Assembly: GCA_045635085.1 (NCBI GenBank)
Contig: JAZRBM010000017.1
Coordinates: forward strand, 58,381-122,380
Direction: 5' to 3'
DNA from: Congzhengia sp045635085
Lineage (GTDB): Bacteria; Bacillota; Clostridia; UBA1381; UBA9506
DNA: 64,000 nucleotides
The stretch's first letter is position 1; the number at the start of each line of letters is the position of its first letter. Shown here piece by piece: positions 17,751 through 26,295 of the stretch. Both the position numbers and the translations under genes were made by a program. Under the pieces are notes generated by a model. The model was given only the letters and a program-made list of their open reading frames with translations. It was not told where the DNA came from and did no database searches.

Positions 17751-18407
17751 TTAGCCTTCAAAAGCTTTAGGACACATTACGAAAAAGACTTTGTTTCCTG
17801 ATGAGCCCGCAACCATCTCTTCTGCTTCAACACAAATGTTCCAACGAAGATTTGCGCTATTTTTAAGGTTAGCGATAAAGTCTTTAGGTGCAACCCCGTC
17901 TTCAAGCTCAAAAACATATCCGATAAATGCGATAGAGCCAATCATAGGACCAAAGCTTGCGCCTGATGTAAAGCCTGTGATTTCTGCGTTGTCAAATCCT
18001 GCCAAAAAGCCTGGTGTAACTTCCATAGCAGCCGCCGCAAACGGAAGATTTCCTTTAGATATGATTGCTTCTGCAACACTGTAAGCTGAGCCACTAGAGT
18101 TTGATTTAAAAACGCTAAGCAGCTGATTTCCAACTGTTTTTGGTTCTTCTTGTGGTGTCTCTTGTGGTTTTTCGGCTGGTTTTTCCGCGGGGGTGTTTTC
18201 CGGTTTTTCTTCAGCAGGCTTATTCGTCTGTGGTTTTTCTTCCGGTATGTTCTCGGCTTCTTCATCAGGAGTAACAGACTCAGTCTGCTCTGTCTGATTT
18301 GGTTGTGTCAAAGAATTGTTTTCACTGTCGGCAGGCTCGGTTTTGCCACAGGCTGTGATACCGATAACTAAAACCATTGCCATTAATAAAGCAAGTAATT
18401 TTTTCAT
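17751..18407 (-). CDS. Putative lipoprotein with Pro/Glu-rich linker, 218 aa
   Basis: An exported lipoprotein. The signal peptide ends in a lipobox (GITAC, Cys about residue 20). A long Pro/Glu/Lys-rich disordered linker spans roughly residues 45-98. A C-terminal globular domain of about 110 residues contains Gly-rich (FTSGASFGPMIG) and Phe-rich strands that I cannot assign. ATG 18407 is preferred since it gives a canonical MKKLLALL signal; a GTG 24 bases earlier is open in frame. It is upstream of the acetylation pair, separated by a hairpin, and may or may not share its function. Confidence 0.8.
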   Translation of the reverse strand: MKKLLALLMAMVLVIGITACGKTEPADSENNSLTQPNQTEQTESVTPDEEAENIPEEKPQTNKPAEEKPENTPAEKPAEKPQETPQEEPKTVGNQLLSVFKSNSSGSAYSVAEAIISKGNLPFAAAAMEVTPGFLAGFDNAEITGFTSGASFGPMIGSIAFIGYVFELEDGVAPKDFIANLKNSANLRWNICVEAEEMVAGSSGNKVFFVMCPKAFEG

Positions 18408-18537
18408 ATAAATCTTTACCTTTCTGCCCACATAAAATATTTTAACTCATCTTTTCGTGGGCAAAAAGATGCGTATGAATTTAAACCTTAAAAAACTTAC
18501 TCTTAGCACAGTAAGAAAAAAGCAAATTTCCAGCATC

Positions 18538-18566
18538 ATTATACCAATAGAGCTCATGTTTGTCAA
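18538..18566 (-). promoter_or_regulatory. Sigma-A promoter of the lipoprotein gene
   Basis: Minus strand TTGACA (complement of 18561-18566), 17-base spacer, TATAAT (complement of 18538-18543): a perfect consensus. Confidence 0.85.
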
Positions 18567-18774
18567 TATATAAATATTGGAATGTATGCGCGCGAAAAAC
18601 ATGAAATTATTTGTTACAATTTTACATTTTTTGTAACAATTTGCGCCTTGTTGTCATTGAAATTATGAACAAATAATTAACACGCTATTTTTAGAATTAC
18701 ACCAAAAAAGCGCATAATAGCGCGGTTTTTTGGCAAGTTGCCGATGGTAAAAATTAAAGCGCATCAAAAAAGAC

Positions 18775-18803
18775 TTGACAAAACGAGCAATTTGTTGTAC
18801 AGT
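18775..18803 (+). promoter_or_regulatory. Promoter of the M23 peptidase gene
   Basis: TTGACA at 18775-18780, 17-base spacer, TACAGT at 18798-18803, about 80 bases upstream of the ATG. Confidence 0.75.
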
Positions 18804-18882
18804 GTATTTAACAACTTTGTAATAATTTCGTAATTATTGAATACAATAGTTCTAAAGGAAACACAAGCAAAAGGATGGTTAG

Positions 18883-20289
18883 ATGTTAAATTTTAAAAAT
18901 TCAGCCCGCAGACTTTTTAATTTGGCGCTGAACAAATATCAGCTTATTTGCGACCCCAGAGGTATTAAAACAAAAATATTAAAAAACAAAAAGAAAAGTG
19001 CATATATTGCCTCGCTTGCGGTTTTGAGCATTGCTCTTTCGATATTTGCAGCAAACTATCGCCTTGGCTATGAGGTAAAGGTGGAAGACGTAGTATTAGG
19101 AACAGTAGCTACAAAAGGCGAATACTACGAAATATTAGATGAGGTAAAAACAGAAGTCAACAACATATCAGAGATTGACTTTGAGCCGGTGCGCGACGAA
19201 AGCTTTAACATGGAGATAGTTTCTGTAAACTCTTTTACAAAGAAGGAAGAAATTGTTGAAAATGTAAAAGCAATCGCAGATGGTATGCAAGAAAGCTTTG
19301 CCATAACTCAGAATGGACAGTTTGTGATAGCCCTACATAGCGAAGAAGATGCAGTCAGACTAAAGGACGAATACCTTGCGCTTTTTTATGACGACAAGTA
19401 CCAGGAGGTAACATACGGCGCCAAGGTTTTAGTCGAAAAAAGACATGTTCCAGAAGATACGATAAAAGATTTTGACCAGGCAGAAGAAGAATTTTTAGCA
19501 GGAAAAGTTGAAACCTACACGGTTTTAGACGGTGACACAATCGAAAAAATCGCAGAAAGCTTTAACGTTTTTGCACAAGATATCTTAAACGATAACGAAA
19601 TCAGCGAAATCACAGTCGGACACACTCTTAAAATTCATACAAAAAAACCGATTATCCCGATTAAAACAGTAGAATATATAAATGGAGATGTCGAAATTCC
19701 GTATGAGATTATAAAGCAGGAGGATAGCTCGGTATATGAGGGGCAGACCAGAATAAAAACAGAAGGAAAGCCCGGCAAAAAATATTTAAATGCTTACATC
19801 ACCAGAGTAGACGGCGTTATTACAGAAGAGGATATAATCAAAGAGCAAGAGCTTTATGCTCCTACAGCACAGATAGAGCTTGTGGGAACAAAAAAAGCTC
19901 CCTCCTCTTTTGGAACAGGAAAGTTTATAATGCCGACATCGGGCACGCTTACATCTTCTTTTGGCAGAAGATGGGGAAGAAGTCATACAGGTATTGATAT
20001 AGCCTCTTCTGTTGGCACACCGATTTATGCTACAGACAATGGTATTGTAATAGAATCAGAGTATCAGAAAAACGGATATGGTAACATAATTAAAATTGAT
20101 CACCAAAATGGTTTTGTCAGTTACTATGCTCACTGCTCTAAGCTGTATGCAAATGTAGGTGACGTTGTCGCAAAGGGTGATTTAATAGCATCAATGGGAA
20201 ACACAGGCCGTTCAACGGGTCCTCATCTGCACTTTGAAATAAGAAAAGACGACGTTCCGAAAAATCCATATAATTATATTAAAAAATAA
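18883..20289 (+). CDS. Membrane-anchored LysM-G5-M23 peptidoglycan endopeptidase, 468 aa
   Basis: An envelope enzyme of the lysostaphin/DD-endopeptidase class. A basic cytoplasmic N-terminus of about 45 residues precedes one membrane helix (about residues 46-63). An unassigned region follows, then a LysM domain (about 205-255, YTVLDGDTIEKIAESF), a G5 domain (about 260-330) and a C-terminal M23 domain (about 345-468). The zinc and catalytic residues are visible: His368 and Asp372 in HTGID, His417 in YAHC, and His448 and His450 in HLHF. It has its own promoter and terminator. Domain order resembles sporulation and division-associated M23 proteins of Firmicutes, but the cleaved bond is not shown by sequence. 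Confidence 0.92.
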   Translation: MLNFKNSARRLFNLALNKYQLICDPRGIKTKILKNKKKSAYIASLAVLSIALSIFAANYRLGYEVKVEDVVLGTVATKGEYYEILDEVKTEVNNISEIDFEPVRDESFNMEIVSVNSFTKKEEIVENVKAIADGMQESFAITQNGQFVIALHSEEDAVRLKDEYLALFYDDKYQEVTYGAKVLVEKRHVPEDTIKDFDQAEEEFLAGKVETYTVLDGDTIEKIAESFNVFAQDILNDNEISEITVGHTLKIHTKKPIIPIKTVEYINGDVEIPYEIIKQEDSSVYEGQTRIKTEGKPGKKYLNAYITRVDGVITEEDIIKEQELYAPTAQIELVGTKKAPSSFGTGKFIMPTSGTLTSSFGRRWGRSHTGIDIASSVGTPIYATDNGIVIESEYQKNGYGNIIKIDHQNGFVSYYAHCSKLYANVGDVVAKGDLIASMGNTGRSTGPHLHFEIRKDDVPKNPYNYIKK

Positions 20290-20330
20290 AATAAAGCAGC
20301 AAAATGATTTCATTTTGCTGCTTTATTTTT
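20288..20330. terminator. Terminator after the M23 gene
   Basis: Long stem (AAATAAAGCAGCAAAATGA / TCATTTTGCTGCTTTATTT) with a 2-base loop, ending in T residues; A/T-rich on both sides, so it could also end mltG transcription from the other strand. Confidence 0.85.
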
Positions 20331-20434
20331 GGTTAAAGGCTCAATAATTTTCACAACATCTTAATATAAGTGACAAAGCTTAAACAAGTCATTTCTTTGC
20401 CTTGTGTGGTGTGAGCATTTTACAATGCCCAAAA

Positions 20435-21703
20435 TTAGTTGTTTTTGTTGCTTATATGCTGATTAAAGGTTGTGCTGAAATGGTGTTTTCCGTCGCTGCC
20501 CAAAACAAAGAAGTAATAATTTGTTTTTGCAGGGTTTAGCGCTGCCTCTATGGCCTGCTCACCAGGGGATGCGATAGGCCCTATCGGAAGACCTTTGTTT
20601 ATATATGTGTTATAGGGACTGTCTATTTTTGTGTCATCTATTGATAGCACAGGCTTTCTTTCTTTTAGTACATACTGAACGGTTGCACAGGACTGAAGAT
20701 ATGGATACTCTGCGCTTTTTAACCTGTTGTGGAATACACTTGAAACAAGATGCTTGTCCGCGCCTCCTGCCTCTCGTTCGATGATTGAGGCAAGTGTAAT
20801 AAACTCGTCCATATTAAGATATGAGTCGTCTACAGAGGGCTTGTATTTTAAATAAATTTCTTCAAAACGACGGAGCATCTCATTGATTATGCCATACTCG
20901 TCATTTGGCACAAACTCATACGTGTCAGGGAAAAGATACCCCTCAAGCCTCATTTCTCTTTGAGGAATTTCGTCTATAAAATCATAGTCAAAGTTGCCGT
21001 TGTCTATCAAATAATAAAATTTGTCCTTATCTATAAGACCTTTTTCTTCTAACGTATCTGCAATCCGGTATATCTCATACCCCTCAGGAATCGTTACCCT
21101 GACGGTTTCGATAACGTTGCCCGGAGAAGACAGTGCTTTAAACAGCGGGAGGTACCCGGCAGAACGCGGAAGATCAAATTTTCCGTAGTTGTATTTTCCG
21201 TCCATTCCGATTATTCTCGAGATTGTTTTAAACAAAAACTCGGAGTGAATGAGATTGTTGGCTTTAAGCTCCTTTGCAACTTTGGACGTGCCTGCACCCT
21301 GAGGAATTGTAACGACAATCGTTCCTTCCTTGCTTCTTGGCATAAAGTCAACACAAAAATACCCTCCAAATATCACTATTGCCGCTAAAACTACCGCAAA
21401 AACAGCCTTTAGCGTGAGCGAGCGATTTTTCTTTTTAAGATTTTTTTCAAACTCCTGCTCTTTTGCCTCTTTTTCTTCGTCGGTTAAGGTTTTGTGAGTG
21501 AGCATTTCGATTTCTGTGGTGTTGTTTTCGGCAGTTATGGGAAAATTGTCTTCTTCTTTAGTATCTTTTTCTTCTGCACGTATTGCATCTACCTGCTCAA
21601 AGATATTTTCCATCTGTAAAACTGCTGCGCGTTTTGCATCGTCTACTTTCGCAGTGTTTTCTTTTGGAGAAATTTCCTGGGACTGATTTTTTTCATTTTC
21701 CAT
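20435..21703 (-). CDS. mltG: Endolytic peptidoglycan transglycosylase MltG
   Basis: Cleaves nascent glycan strands at the membrane and helps end elongation. The 422-aa protein has an acidic cytoplasmic N-terminus of about 100 residues, one membrane helix (about 103-122), a LysM-like subdomain and the YceG catalytic domain. Glu309 in the IEREAGG motif is the expected catalytic acid, followed by the VFHNRL motif; SIDDTKIDSPYNTYINKGLPIGPIA-type segments are near 360-385. AGGAAG precedes the ATG. It follows tsaD by 29 bases, ending the tsaC-rimI-tsaD-mltG operon. Confidence 0.93.
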   Translation of the reverse strand: MENEKNQSQEISPKENTAKVDDAKRAAVLQMENIFEQVDAIRAEEKDTKEEDNFPITAENNTTEIEMLTHKTLTDEEKEAKEQEFEKNLKKKNRSLTLKAVFAVVLAAIVIFGGYFCVDFMPRSKEGTIVVTIPQGAGTSKVAKELKANNLIHSEFLFKTISRIIGMDGKYNYGKFDLPRSAGYLPLFKALSSPGNVIETVRVTIPEGYEIYRIADTLEEKGLIDKDKFYYLIDNGNFDYDFIDEIPQREMRLEGYLFPDTYEFVPNDEYGIINEMLRRFEEIYLKYKPSVDDSYLNMDEFITLASIIEREAGGADKHLVSSVFHNRLKSAEYPYLQSCATVQYVLKERKPVLSIDDTKIDSPYNTYINKGLPIGPIASPGEQAIEAALNPAKTNYYFFVLGSDGKHHFSTTFNQHISNKNN

Positions 21704-21732
21704 TTATTGCACTTCCTTTCAAAAGGAGTTTT

Positions 21733-22740
21733 TTAAAGCTTTAAATTTGCAACAGCATTAAGGTCAGAGGTCGCAAATTCTCCTTTTAAAAATTTATAGT
21801 AACCCGCACAACCAATCATTGCAGCATTATCTGTGCAAAGTATAGGCTGGGGATAATATAATTTTAAGTTGTTGTCTTTAGCGGCAACAGAAAACGCTTC
21901 GCGAAGCGCGCCGTTTGCACTAACGCCTCCGGCAAGGACCACCTTGTCGACTTTTTTGTCAATGCACGCACGAATTGTGTGCGCCACCAAAACGTCAGTA
22001 ACAGCCAGCTGAAAACTTGCTGCAATATCGGCGCTTTTTACATTTTGCCCTTTTTGCTCTGCGTTGTGCAAATAGTTTATAACAGAGGTCTTAACACCGC
22101 TGAAGCTAAAGTCGTAAGGCGCATCGCTAAATTCTACCCTCGGGAATTTCATAGCAGTGCGGTCTCCTGATTTTGCCAGCTCTTCAATTTTCGGACCGCC
22201 CGGATAACCAAGGCCTAATACCCTTGCAATCTTATCAAACGCCTCGCCTGCAGCGTCGTCTTTTGTTCTTCCTAAAATTTCAAAATCCATATAGTCGCGA
22301 ACATAGAGAATATGGCTGTGACCGCCGGATGCCACCAAACATACAAATGGCGGCGCGAGCTCCTGATGAGTGATGTAGTTTGCGGCTATGTGTCCGTGAA
22401 TATGATTTACAGCAACAAGCGGCAGTGACATCGCTGCGGCAACTCCCTTGGCATAAGAAACGCCGACGAGCAATGCTCCGATTAAGCCGGGACCATATGT
22501 CACAGCAACACCGCTAAGGTCTGAATATCTAACCCCTGCTACATCCATTGCCTCTGATACCACAGAGGAAATGTTTAAAATATGGTTTCGTGATGCCACC
22601 TCAGGCACGACTCCGCCAAATTTTTTATGAATATCTATTTGTGATGAAATAATGTTTGACAAAACTCTGCGTCCGTTACAAACAACTGCAGCAGAGGTTT
22701 CGTCACACGAGGATTCAATTGCTAAAATAAGATTGTCCAT
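21733..22740 (-). CDS. tsaD: tRNA N6-adenosine threonylcarbamoyltransferase TsaD
   Basis: Transfers the threonylcarbamoyl group to A37 of ANN-decoding tRNAs, working with TsaB and TsaE. The 335-aa ASKHA-fold protein starts with ILAIESSCDETS, has the metal-binding HIHGH segment (His113 and His117 the expected ligands), GGHS near residue 137, and the nucleotide-binding GGVSAN. ATG 22740 is chosen because GGAGAA lies upstream and the N-terminus matches the family; an earlier in-frame start would run through the end of rimI. It starts 2 bases after the rimI stop. Confidence 0.96.
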   Translation of the reverse strand: MDNLILAIESSCDETSAAVVCNGRRVLSNIISSQIDIHKKFGGVVPEVASRNHILNISSVVSEAMDVAGVRYSDLSGVAVTYGPGLIGALLVGVSYAKGVAAAMSLPLVAVNHIHGHIAANYITHQELAPPFVCLVASGGHSHILYVRDYMDFEILGRTKDDAAGEAFDKIARVLGLGYPGGPKIEELAKSGDRTAMKFPRVEFSDAPYDFSFSGVKTSVINYLHNAEQKGQNVKSADIAASFQLAVTDVLVAHTIRACIDKKVDKVVLAGGVSANGALREAFSVAAKDNNLKLYYPQPILCTDNAAMIGCAGYYKFLKGEFATSDLNAVANLKL

Positions 22741-22742
22741 AT

Positions 22743-23180
22743 CTATTCTCCAAAAAATTTTGTTAAAAGAAGAGCGTCTTCGCTGTTTTCGTAATATTTT
22801 TTCCGGACGCCGACGCATTTAAACCCAAACGATTCATATAACGAAATCGCAGCTATGTTTGATTTTCTTACTTCAAGCGTCATAAACTCTAATCCTTCAC
22901 GTTTTGCAATATCTATAAAGTGCAGGATAAGTGCCTTTGCTATACCTTTTCTGCGATGGGCCTTTCCTACTGCGACGTTTGTTATATGACCTTCGCCGGA
23001 AAGACACCACATTCCCATATATCCGACGGCGTGACCGTCAATTTCTGCCACATAGTAAAAAGAAAATTTTCCTAAGATTTCCTCTAGAAACATCTGTTTA
23101 GTCCACGCATTTAAAAAACATTCATCTTCGACCTTTAAAACGTCATCTAAATGGCGCTCGGTAAACTCAACTATTTGCAT
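22743..23180 (-). CDS. rimI: Ribosomal protein alanine N-acetyltransferase RimI (GNAT)
   Basis: A 145-aa GNAT acetyltransferase. The acetyl-CoA loop is seen in VGKAHRRKGIAKALILHF (about residues 72-89, RRKGIA pattern), followed by FMTLEVRKSNIAAISLYESFGF, the RimI signature. The gene overlaps the 3' end of tsaC by 10 bases and ends 2 bases before tsaD, the classic tsa-rimI linkage. The real substrate in this organism (S18 N-terminus or another protein) is not shown by sequence. Confidence 0.92.
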   Translation of the reverse strand: MQIVEFTERHLDDVLKVEDECFLNAWTKQMFLEEILGKFSFYYVAEIDGHAVGYMGMWCLSGEGHITNVAVGKAHRRKGIAKALILHFIDIAKREGLEFMTLEVRKSNIAAISLYESFGFKCVGVRKKYYENSEDALLLTKFFGE

Positions 23181-24190
23181 AATATAACGTTTCCTCCGCA
23201 GGATTTGTAAATTCTGTTAAAAAGAGCAGTGGCGATTCCGCCTGATTCAAACGGAAATTCTGCGAAAATAACGTCTGGCATAAAGTCATCTGCACAGCGC
23301 AGAGCATCAAATAATTTTTTAGAATATTCAGTAGCTGTTTTTCCGCAGTTGATGCATCTGGCGTTTTGGTAGGTGTGCTCTCCTGATGTTAAGATGTATA
23401 TTTTTTCATAGCCTGAGGATTTTATTGCTTTTTCTATTTCGGTTTGGCAATTTTTTCCCTTATAAACAGTCATTTTCGCCTTTGGTGCGTAGTGTCGGTA
23501 TTTCATACCGGGGCTCTTTGGCGAAGAGGTGTCGCTGTCGCCTTTTTTATAACCTGTGACCTTGCCTAAAAGTGCTTTTAACTCTTCGTGCGTTACGCCG
23601 CCGGGGCGCAAAATCATAGGTGGGGTTACAGTAAGGTCTAAAACCGTAGATTCAAGACCGACAGAACACGCGCCGCCGTCTACAATAAACTCAACACTTT
23701 CTAGTAAATCATCTGCTACGTGACGGGCCTTTGTCGGACTGGGCTTTCCTGATGTGTTGGCAGATGGTGCGGCAACCGGAACGCCTGAGCGCCTTATCAG
23801 CTCTCGCGCAATCTCTGACTCAGGGATTCTTATGGCAACGGTGCTGCCTCCTGCAGTTACCACGTCAGGCACAATATCGCTCTTTTTTAAAATTATGGTT
23901 ATAGGTCCGGGGGAAAACTTCTCTAAAACCTTATGGGCAACATCGGGCACGGACTCCACAAGCGGATATATATCGTCTTTTTCGGCTATATGCACTATAA
24001 GAGGATTATCCTGCGGTCTGCCCTTTGCTGTAAAGATAGATTTTACGGCATCAGGCAAAAGAGCGTTTGCGCCAAGGCCATAAACAGTTTCGGTAGGAAA
24101 AGCCACTAGCTTGCCGGAGCGTAGCGCCTTTGCGGGCTCATCTAAACGATCAAAATCCTCTTTATTTCTGACCAAAATTATCTTGTCCAA
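23171..24190 (-). CDS. tsaC: L-threonylcarbamoyladenylate synthase (TsaC/Sua5/YwlC)
   Basis: Makes threonylcarbamoyl-AMP from Thr, bicarbonate and ATP, the first step of t6A formation. The 339-aa protein is the long, Sua5-type form: the YrdC domain (about residues 15-205) has GKLVAFPTETVYGLGANA and KGRP; the C-terminal Sua5 domain (about 230-339) follows a linker with SPGMKYRHYAPKA. The start is TTG 24190, supported by AGGAGGAG 6 bases upstream and the lack of nearby ATG or GTG. First gene of the operon. Confidence 0.94.
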   Translation of the reverse strand: MDKIILVRNKEDFDRLDEPAKALRSGKLVAFPTETVYGLGANALLPDAVKSIFTAKGRPQDNPLIVHIAEKDDIYPLVESVPDVAHKVLEKFSPGPITIILKKSDIVPDVVTAGGSTVAIRIPESEIARELIRRSGVPVAAPSANTSGKPSPTKARHVADDLLESVEFIVDGGACSVGLESTVLDLTVTPPMILRPGGVTHEELKALLGKVTGYKKGDSDTSSPKSPGMKYRHYAPKAKMTVYKGKNCQTEIEKAIKSSGYEKIYILTSGEHTYQNARCINCGKTATEYSKKLFDALRCADDFMPDVIFAEFPFESGGIATALFNRIYKSCGGNVILCK

Positions 24191-24227
24191 AAGGCTCTCC
24201 TCCTAAACTTCATACTTCTTCATTTTA

Positions 24228-24236
24228 ATTATAGCA
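24228..24236 (-). promoter_or_regulatory. Extended -10 promoter of the tsaC operon
   Basis: Minus strand TGC followed by TATAAT (complement of 24228-24233), with a poor -35. It lies about 40 bases upstream of the TTG start. Confidence 0.5.
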
Positions 24237-24274
24237 CTAAATTTGCAAAAAATATAGTTTTTTTTGATATTTTA

Positions 24275-24303
24275 TTGAATTTTAACAAAAAATAGTATAA
24301 AAT
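24275..24303 (+). promoter_or_regulatory. Promoter of the WG-repeat protein gene
   Basis: TTGAAT at 24275-24280, 17-base spacer, TAAAAT at 24298-24303. Confidence 0.65.
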
Positions 24304-24378
24304 AGAATGTGTCACGCTATGTGAACAAAGAACAGAGCAGTTTTTTTCATCTATTCCACAATGGGAGGAGCAATTTTT

Positions 24379-25893
24379 ATGAAAAAAATTATTTCCTTGA
24401 TTTTGACAGCAGTGCTTTGCGCTTTACCTATATACATAACATCGGCAGATAACGGCTACACCGTAATGAGAGAGCCTGTATACAATATGGCAGATTCGTT
24501 TTACAGCAACGTGACGAAGGTGTCAAAAGATACGCTTTGGGGCATTTGCGACACAAACGGGTACTTGCTCTCAGGCTACCGGTGGGAAGCGATGGGTGAA
24601 ATTGTAGATTCTTTAATCCCGGCAAAAAAAGATGGAATGTGGGGCTACATATCCTTAGAAGGCGACGAAAAAATCCCATACAAATTCCAAAAGGCAGAAA
24701 ATTTCATAGAAGACGTTGCGCGGGTGGTAACAGACGAGGGAAAATACGCCTACATCGACAGAACGGGCGAAATTATCCTGACCTCGCCGTTTGATTATTC
24801 GTTTGCCATGCGCGAGGGGCTTATCTGCGGTGCTATCGGCGGGAAATACGGATATTGCGATATAAATAAAAACATGGTGATTGCGCCAAAATTTGATATG
24901 GGCTTTGACTTTCACGATGGCATAGCGGCGGTAAAATCGGGCGATGCCTGGGGATATATAACGTCTGACGGAACATATCTTGCCGCTCCGGTATATATAC
25001 ACGCAAGTGATTTTAGCGGCGGCTATGCAGTTTGTGCACTCCCTACAGGATACGGAATAATAAATTCATCCGGTAAAAGGACATCAGAGTTTAATTTTGA
25101 TTATATTGGTGAATGTGACGAAAAGGGAAGATTTCCTGCAAAGCGCGGAGAAAAAAGCGGCTATATAAACTATGCGGGAGACTGGATATTAGAGCTTGAG
25201 TATGATTATTGCTACAGCTTTACTGAGGGCGTGGCGAGAGTTTTTAAAGATGAAAAATGGGGATATATTGACGAAAAAGGAAATACAATCGTAGAGCCTG
25301 TGTTTGCAGATTGCGGTGAGTACCGAAACGAAAGAGCGTTTTACTCGCTGGATGGAATGACATACGGATTTTTGACCCTGGATACACAAAAGTATCAAAA
25401 CCAGACGGTAACTCCTACAAATCCGGCAAAGGATGAAAAGAATGAAGCCCCATCAGTGGGTACGTACGAGGAGATAATCGCTGTTTCAGATATTGGCACA
25501 ACCCCGGCAATTCCGCAAAATGATAAAACAATTTCGATGAAAATAGGAAGCGTATATGCTCTAAAGCTTTCTAATGCAAAGAAAATGGTAGCTTCCCCTG
25601 CGCTGATTGACGGAGTGACAATGGTTCCGCTTCGTGATACTGTTGAGTATATGGGCGGCAAAATTTCCTGGGAAGCAGAAACCAAAAGAATAAAAATAGA
25701 TTTTAAAGCGAACAAAATTATAATGACAGTAGGCAGTAAAATAAGCTTTGTAAACGGACTTGCGATGCCGATTGCCGCAGCTCCTGTGCTGATCGACGGA
25801 GTCACGATGATACCAGTAAGGTCAGTGGCAACAAATCTTAAGTGCGACGTAGAATGGGTGGCAGAAACACAAAATATTTACATATATTATTAA
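24379..25893 (+). CDS. Secreted WG-repeat protein with C-terminal copper-amine-oxidase-like domain, 504 aa
   Basis: An exported protein with a signal peptide (about residues 1-23, ending TSA-DNG). Eight or more WG-type repeats span about residues 50-345 (units such as MWGYISLEGDEKIPYKF and KWGYIDEKGNTIVEPVF). After a linker, residues about 385-504 form two CuAO-N-like stalk repeats (LIDGVTMVPLRD and LIDGVTMIPVRS). ATG 24379 follows GGGAGGAGC; an in-frame ATG at 24361 begins inside that site. The two domain types suggest envelope binding, with no enzyme motif. Ligand unknown. Confidence 0.88.
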   Translation: MKKIISLILTAVLCALPIYITSADNGYTVMREPVYNMADSFYSNVTKVSKDTLWGICDTNGYLLSGYRWEAMGEIVDSLIPAKKDGMWGYISLEGDEKIPYKFQKAENFIEDVARVVTDEGKYAYIDRTGEIILTSPFDYSFAMREGLICGAIGGKYGYCDINKNMVIAPKFDMGFDFHDGIAAVKSGDAWGYITSDGTYLAAPVYIHASDFSGGYAVCALPTGYGIINSSGKRTSEFNFDYIGECDEKGRFPAKRGEKSGYINYAGDWILELEYDYCYSFTEGVARVFKDEKWGYIDEKGNTIVEPVFADCGEYRNERAFYSLDGMTYGFLTLDTQKYQNQTVTPTNPAKDEKNEAPSVGTYEEIIAVSDIGTTPAIPQNDKTISMKIGSVYALKLSNAKKMVASPALIDGVTMVPLRDTVEYMGGKISWEAETKRIKIDFKANKIIMTVGSKISFVNGLAMPIAAAPVLIDGVTMIPVRSVATNLKCDVEWVAETQNIYIYY

Positions 25894-25900
25894 AAAAGTT

Positions 25901-25946
25901 AAGAGGCAGTAGCAAAATGATTTTATTTTACTACTGCCTCTTTTTT
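25901..25946. terminator. Bidirectional terminator between the WG-repeat gene and the 57-aa gene
   Basis: Stem AAGAGGCAGTAG / CTACTGCCTCTT followed by T residues. Its right T-tract runs into the stop codon of the minus-strand small gene. Confidence 0.85.
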
Positions 25947-26118
25947 ATTCTTTATACATTGAATGGTTTATTATAGCTTGCAGGTTTTCGATTTCAGACT
26001 TTGCTTCAAACAGCCTGTATCTCGTTCTGTCAAGAGCTATTGAAAGCTCGCGCCATGTCGGTTCGTCATAGAGCTTTTTTTCTAAAAAATCACAAAGTTT
26101 AATCAGTAGTTTTCGCAT
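25945..26118 (-). CDS. Small hypothetical protein, 57 aa
   Basis: A short gene that I do not recognise by family. It reads MRKLLIKLCDFLEKKL, continues with DEPTWRELSIALDRTRYRLF, and ends in SMYKE. It is largely helical and amphipathic (probable coiled coil), cytoplasmic, without Cys motifs beyond one Cys at position 9. The case for a real gene is a strong AAAAGGAGG site 7 bases upstream of the ATG and a bidirectional terminator at its stop. It is transcribed alone, divergent from nfnAB. Confidence 0.7.
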   Translation of the reverse strand: MRKLLIKLCDFLEKKLYDEPTWRELSIALDRTRYRLFEAKSEIENLQAIINHSMYKE

Positions 26119-26215
26119 TTTTTGCCTCCTTTTCTAAAAACATATTACCATACAAAAATGTGAAATCGTGTGCAAAGACGAATGCCATATATCATTAAAT
26201 TCCAGAATTAATCGC

Positions 26216-26244
26216 TTTACAAACGCTCTTATGTGTGTTAAAAT
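26216..26244 (+). promoter_or_regulatory. Promoter of the nfnAB operon
   Basis: TTTACA at 26216-26221, 17-base spacer, TAAAAT at 26239-26244; transcription should begin near 26251, exactly at the palindrome that follows. Confidence 0.75.
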
Positions 26245-26250
26245 AAAATT

Positions 26251-26269
26251 TAGTGACCTATCGTCACTA
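26251..26269 (+). promoter_or_regulatory. Candidate operator: 7-5-7 palindrome at the nfnAB start site
   Basis: TAGTGAC-CTATC-GTCACTA, a perfect 7-bp inverted repeat beginning 6 bases after the -10 hexamer. The size and place suit a dimeric repressor of the CRP/FNR or Rex type, but the sequence matches neither textbook consensus closely. Confidence 0.5.
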
Positions 26270-26295
26270 TGTTTTAGCAAAGGAAGGTTTTATTC

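Larger units (their letters stand above)
18408..18882. other. 475-base divergent intergenic region
   Basis: Holds two opposed consensus promoters (18538-18566 minus, 18775-18803 plus), a 120-nt leader for the lipoprotein gene, and an inverted repeat near 18702-18733 (CCAAAAAAGCGC / GCGC-GG-TTTTTTGG) whose role is unclear. I see no coding sequence. Confidence 0.6.

Noticed and set aside
18702..18733. Possible terminator upstream of the M23 gene
   Set aside because: The stem has a two-base bulge, and no gene ends nearby on either strand, so I list it only as an inverted repeat in the intergenic note.
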